This document shows positions 26,801 through 32,800 of a stretch of 64,000 bases of DNA, one piece after another. The notes beneath the pieces were generated by a model that searched no databases, had not been told where the DNA came from, and worked only from the letters and a program-made list of their open reading frames with translations. Position 1 is the stretch's first letter. Each line of letters opens with the position of its first letter. Origin of the DNA: Tridacna crocea (taxonomy: Eukaryota; Mollusca; Bivalvia; Cardiida; Cardiidae); contig OX031058.1 of NCBI GenBank assembly GCA_943736015.1, positions 13,665,001-13,729,000 on the forward strand. The letters run 5' to 3'. The position numbers and the translations under genes are program-made.

Positions 26801-29800
26801 ATTAAAAACGCATAATTATGAGACTTTTAAGCATCCTTTCAAAACTGAGAGTCAACATAAAGTACGCCACAATGGGGGTGGGGCGGAGGGGGGGAGTGTC
26901 TGTGTGTGTGTGGGGGTGTTATCATGGTACAAACAAATTAGTTATATACTTAAATGAGCCATGCTTTGTGAAGTGGGGTTCAATGCATCTGCAAAAAGTC
27001 CCACATCATGAGTCGAAACGTTTTGCTATGTGTAAATTTGCTGCATATCAAACGACTGTTCTACCTCTTGTTTTAATATATTGTTAGAGAAAAGGAATTA
27101 TATAGATACATATGTTTGTTGTGACATGTTTCTTTGATGCGTCACAGAAAGGCATGGAATTCCCTTTTGTCAGAGCACGGCTAAAATAATTTCGTTCTTT
27201 GGAAGATTTGATCACTTGCGTCGGTCATTAACTGTGATTTTAGTTGTTTTCAAAGCGAGTTTCATCATAATCCAGGAGAAATCGTTAGTGTAGGAATGCC
27301 CTGCTACAACTTGGGTACTTTTAAAGGCCTTGTTGGTCGAGTTCTTAGCCCACTACCAAACGACAAAAATTTAGGCTTGTCCAACTCGAAAGCATTTGCA
27401 GAGGACAAAATAAAAGTGACTGAAAATTTGAAATTTGTTTTGTGAAGGGTAGAAATCGTTGTGGGAAAAGGAGAAAATGTTGGTTACCAGCACTTTCTCC
27501 TTTTCCCACAATGTTTTCTAAAGGCTTCTTTTTCAGGGTCGTCAACTGTAGGGATTGTGTGGTAATGGGTTAAATTAATACCTCCAGCAAACGGAATTCA
27601 AATGTCATGCAACAGACCTCTTATGAAAATATTGTCATCAAAGGAGAAATTGCTCATAAAGAGAGATTTCTCTGTTAGTCACAATATTTTCACTCCGATT
27701 TCTGTATTAAAACTTAATTCTCATGTTAAGTATCCATATTTTACGAGTCATTCCCAGCATTTTAATTTCTGGGAAAACAATGTTACTGACCTGTGACTAC
27801 TTTCTCTTCTGAACTCTTCTTGTTTTCGTTGTTATCATCCTCATTCACAAGCTCATTGAATTCACTGAAAAAAAAACTTACATTCTTGATCTAACACATT
27901 TAGGATTTTGAGATAAAATTTTATTACACGAGTCGATAAAAGTGTAACCTTTAGCGAGCTTTCGACATTTTCTGGGCTACTTCTACTTAATTTAGTCATT
28001 CAGGTCAATAAAATGTTAAGCCTTTTTACTCGCTCTATTTCTAGAATTGCCTTTTTTTGTACCCAAACATGTACATTTTTTTCGGAAATTTCTATAATGA
28101 AATGTAAATTATACACCTTTTTGGACTCGTGCAAAATTGAGGGCAATTAAAATGTTCTTCGAATAATGAGACTCGACTTCTTAAGAACAGAGGCTTATTG
28201 TGGGCAGAAGAAAGAACCCTGGTGAACACCATTTTCCCCTTTTTTAATAGTCCAGAACAATTACAATATGGGATTTGATAAATGATTAACCCTTTCCCAA
28301 ACAAGCCCTTGTTTTTGCTGGTCTGCAATACAAGTCTTTTGAAAACACTGTGGGAAAAGGAGAAATTGCTCGTAACGAGCAATTTCTCCTTTTCCCACAG
28401 TGTTTTCTGCCCGTTCGGATAATTTTCTGCCATTGCTATAAGAGTTTGAATTGTCGTCTGCAAACTCTTTCAGTTTGGAATCCTAAAATTTGTCGCTTGG
28501 GAAATGGTTAAGCAAGGAACAGTGGAGATGCGTCTCTTTATACTATAGAGTCAAATTATCTTTTGTGTTTAACGTTTCAGGAAGTGCATCTAGCCCACGT
28601 TTTTTGTTCTTGGCGTTTCGTTTACCAGTACAATATTCTTTGTTTTCACGTACACGTCGTCAGGACAGTTTTCAGTGCTGAGATATGAATGAATCCTATA
28701 ACTAATCCTCTAAAGAAACAGGTCAAGCTGGGCTAAAAGCCTGTTCGTTACCGACTGTGTAAATGGGCTAAGCTATAAACGCGGAGTACAAATCAAGGTT
28801 ACCTTTTGATATCAGTTTTGGCAAGATCGGAGATCATTCCTATAAAGTCGTCAGCGGCATCTCCTGGAGCTGGGAACAGAATGGAAAGAAACGGATGGTT
28901 CTCGTTACTATATGACATGAAACAGTTTTCGGTCCCAAAATAAAAATACTTGCAGCTTACAATTTCAAAGTGGCTCAAAAGATTCAGTTTTCCTTTGATA
29001 GCATAGAAAACCTTGTGGAAAAAGGAGAAAATGCTGGTAACCAGCATTTTCTCCTTTTCCCAACAATGTTTACAAAAGGCTTTCTCCTCAGGGTCGTTAA
29101 AAGTCGGCATTATGTGGTGAAGGGTTAACTCTTTACTACATGGCGCTGTTTTGGACTTGTCCATATTGAAAGATTTTATAAATGACAAATTCTAATGAAG
29201 TAATCTATGCTCTGGAAAAAGAGGGTTTAAGAAATGCATCTTCGTGATTATAGGCCTACCAAGTAAGTCATAACATATCAACAGATCCCATCTTCGAGAG
29301 CCAAGTTTACGATCACTACGTCGATCTTAACTTAGCTGATTGATCCCGATTTCGAGATTCCTGAGATGCGCCCTCTATTGGGTGCTGGTTATTACCCCCC
29401 TTTACATCATATTTCTAAAAGCAAATGAAATATCGTTTTACAAACCGCTTATGAATACACATGAAGCGATGAGCAGACATCCACGTGGGTTTCCACATTT
29501 ACCTTCTATTCGAAAGGTAGTGACCTTGTTTTGTTTTTATCAAAGACGAAATGCTACGAGCGATTTAATTCGTTGCAGCTAGGGCTGGCTGCATCCGATG
29601 AAAAAGCGTATCGGGTGAATGTAAAAATCAAGCTCGATCCGCCAAGGGTAGAGTAGCGTAGTGAATCGCCAGCCTTGGCTTGCGAAGATGCAACAGATCC
29701 ATGAAACCAATTTGTCAATCAAACAACTGAATTATGAGATAAAGTGCGCCTTTAAGACGCAGAAACTTAGAAACATCAAACGTTGTTGGACGCCACAGGT

Positions 29801-32800
29801 TAAAATGGCTCCATACTATTTTGCAGATGCATTAGGCCATCTTTTCATCGTGTTTGGCTATTGTGATGGACTTTGTCTTTAGTTAAAGAAATATTTAGTA
29901 AATTTAGTAAATAATGCTACCCTGAGTTCACAGGTATCTCTTTACCACACCGAGTTTTATCGATCCTGGCGAAGAATGCTCTGTAACACATTTTGGAAAA
30001 AGGAGAAAATGCTGGTTACCAACATTTTCTTCTTTTCCCACATTGTTTTCTTCCATGTCAGACGCAATAGCATTATTTGTGCAACCTTTGAGTTTTGACC
30101 AACAACTGTCTTGATTTTAAAAAGATCGTAAATTTATTTCTTTTCCCACATTGTTTTCTTCCATATCAGGCGCGATAGCATTATTTGTGCAATTTTTTAG
30201 TTTTCATCAACGACTGCCTTGAATTTAAAAAGGTTGTAAATTTATTTGTTTGGTCTCTCCAAAGATCGTAATTTTACTTGTTTGGTCTAAATATATTGGA
30301 GGAAATAGTTCTAGGATTGAAATTATTTGCTCACTGTATTCTTCCGCTTGACTTGCGTCATTACTTTTCTCTTGTCCACTGCTTTCCATCGCCCGCTTTT
30401 GAAAGTCTTCCAACTACTGCTGCTAGAGTACAACAATAACAACGAATTTGTGGTGTCGTAGTTGTGAGATAGAACGACTTGGTAGTCATAAGGTCCCGAG
30501 TTTGATTCCCGGGAACAGATATAAACTTTGGAACTGCATTGGCCCACACATTCTGCGCGGGGGCTGGTGTAGTTTCCAGTGGGATTGGTCTAACCTAAAA
30601 GAACTTGTTCTCAATCGATGTAAAATGATTAATGCTTAAGCCAAACAACAACAACAACAACAACTACTACTACTACAACAAGTACAACACAAACATTCCT
30701 GCTGTCAAGACAAGTAGATGATAATCGCATCCTTTAAAGTTATGTGTCATTACTGAAATTTGGACTTTCGGCGCGTATTTCAATTGTCTCATGTCAAACC
30801 TTAACCACACAGTTCCGAGTTTTAGATGATAACCTTAAGGAAGAAGCTTTTGAAAACATTTTGGGAAAAGGATGAATGCTTGTAACCAACATTTTCTCCC
30901 TTCCTCACGATGTTTTCTACATTAAAGTCCCATCCACTATACTGCATTATATTTGTCATCTGTAAATGCTTTCAATTTGGACATTATGTTGCTTAATAAA
31001 GAATTACACAGCTAGGAAAGTTCTAGTAATTCGAAGCCAATTGCTCCTACAAGAAAATGTTGTGTTTCTCTCTCGGTTCAGAAAGTAACGGTTCAAAAGA
31101 ACAAATAACTGAATCATTTGTGCAATGGGTTGACAGTCGCCGAAATGATAAGTCAAACACCCACATTAAGTCAGTTACTGCCATTGTAATGCAGAGAAAT
31201 GATCCCCATTACAAAATAATCCACGGTCATTTCTCGACGTAGAATAATGACCCAGGTCATTTTTATTCGTCGAGAAATGACCCATGGGTCATTCCTCTAC
31301 GTCGAGAAATGACCGGTGTGGTCATTTTGTAATGGGAATCATTTCTCTGCATTACACCATCTAATTAGAAAATTAGAATTTTGTTGTCCTAAATGCGTGA
31401 ATTAATGTCTTAAACAGTTACATTTGCTGCTGGTGAAGAATTGAAAAGAAATTACACAAAAAGTATAAAAAAAAAAAAGAGCTCCGATTATGGGGACCTT
31501 ATGTCAGACTGAAATGATGCGAATTGTTCATCACATGATATAGAACAGAAGTTGGGGGAAAAGAAACAAAAATACAGTTGGAATTGTTTTGTAAATGGTT
31601 AAATGCTGTTAAACAAATGAAAAAAAAAACAAGTAGATAAATAACCCATTACCACACAATCCCTACTTTTGACTCCTGGAAAAGAAGCCTTTTGAAAACA
31701 TTGTGGAAAAGGAGAAAATGCTGGTAACCAGCATTTTCTCCTTTTCCCACAATGTTTTCTACCCTTCACAAAACAAATTTTAAAATTTTAGTCACTTTTA
31801 TTTTGTCGTCTGCAAATGCTTTTGATTTGGACAAGTCCAAAATAATGTTGGCTGGTAATGAGTTAAAAGTGCAAAATTATTTAAAAGAAACATCTTATGT
31901 GTTGAAAATGAACAGTGCTATAGGAAAAGGGAGTTCAAAGCCTCAACTGTGATACATTATAACACATCATCACCCAACTCTAGATCCATGAAATCAATTT
32001 CGTCAACAGACTGAACAACGAGGTAGAATGGTTCTCAGATATTCAGAAAAAAAGAATCCAAAATGTCAAAAGTTTTCGATCAATACCAGCCGGTGTATTG
32101 CAGAGAAATGACCCTCCTTACAAAATGACCCATGGGTCATTTCACTACGTAGAGGCATGACCCGGGTCATTGTTCTATGTAGAGAGAAATGGCCCCAGAT
32201 GGTTATTTCTCTACGTAGAATAATGACCCAGGTCATTTCTCTACTTAGTGAAATGACCCATGGACATTTGGACATTTGCGTAAAGTGTCGTCTCGGATCA
32301 GCCTGCGCTGTCCGCGCAGGCTGATCCGAGACGACACTTTCCGTTTCTACGTAATTTTCTGTTTTGCGCAAGTTTACTGTACATAGTACAAAATCTAATG
32401 TAGTCGTAAAATGCCGTCTCGGATTAGGCTGCGCGGACTGCGGAGAACGCAAATGTCCGATGGCCTCTTTAGTATATATATGTATAAAACTTGTGCTTTC
32501 TTACCTTCAACTTTTCCCAAATATACAACAGAAAAGAGAACGAATGTTCTAGGATACCAGTATTTCAAACGGGTAAAATATAACAAATACCTAGTTCAAT
32601 TTATTAACCCTTATCCCACTCAGTAAGTGAAATAAAATATCCAAGCCGATGGTGAAAACCCAATTTTTGCCATTTCAAATGATTTTTTTCTTTGGGGGGG
32701 GGGGAGACGTTTCCTTATCGGACAGTGTAGATCAAGATCAGACTGCACGTTCTGTGCAGTCTGATCTTGATCTACACTGTCCGCAAAAAAGGTCCTCAAG

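Noticed and set aside
30443..30550. tRNA gene
   Set aside because: B box is good, but no cloverleaf can be completed and a CAA/CTA tail follows. It is a SINE head. The same holds for 62319-62393 on the minus strand.
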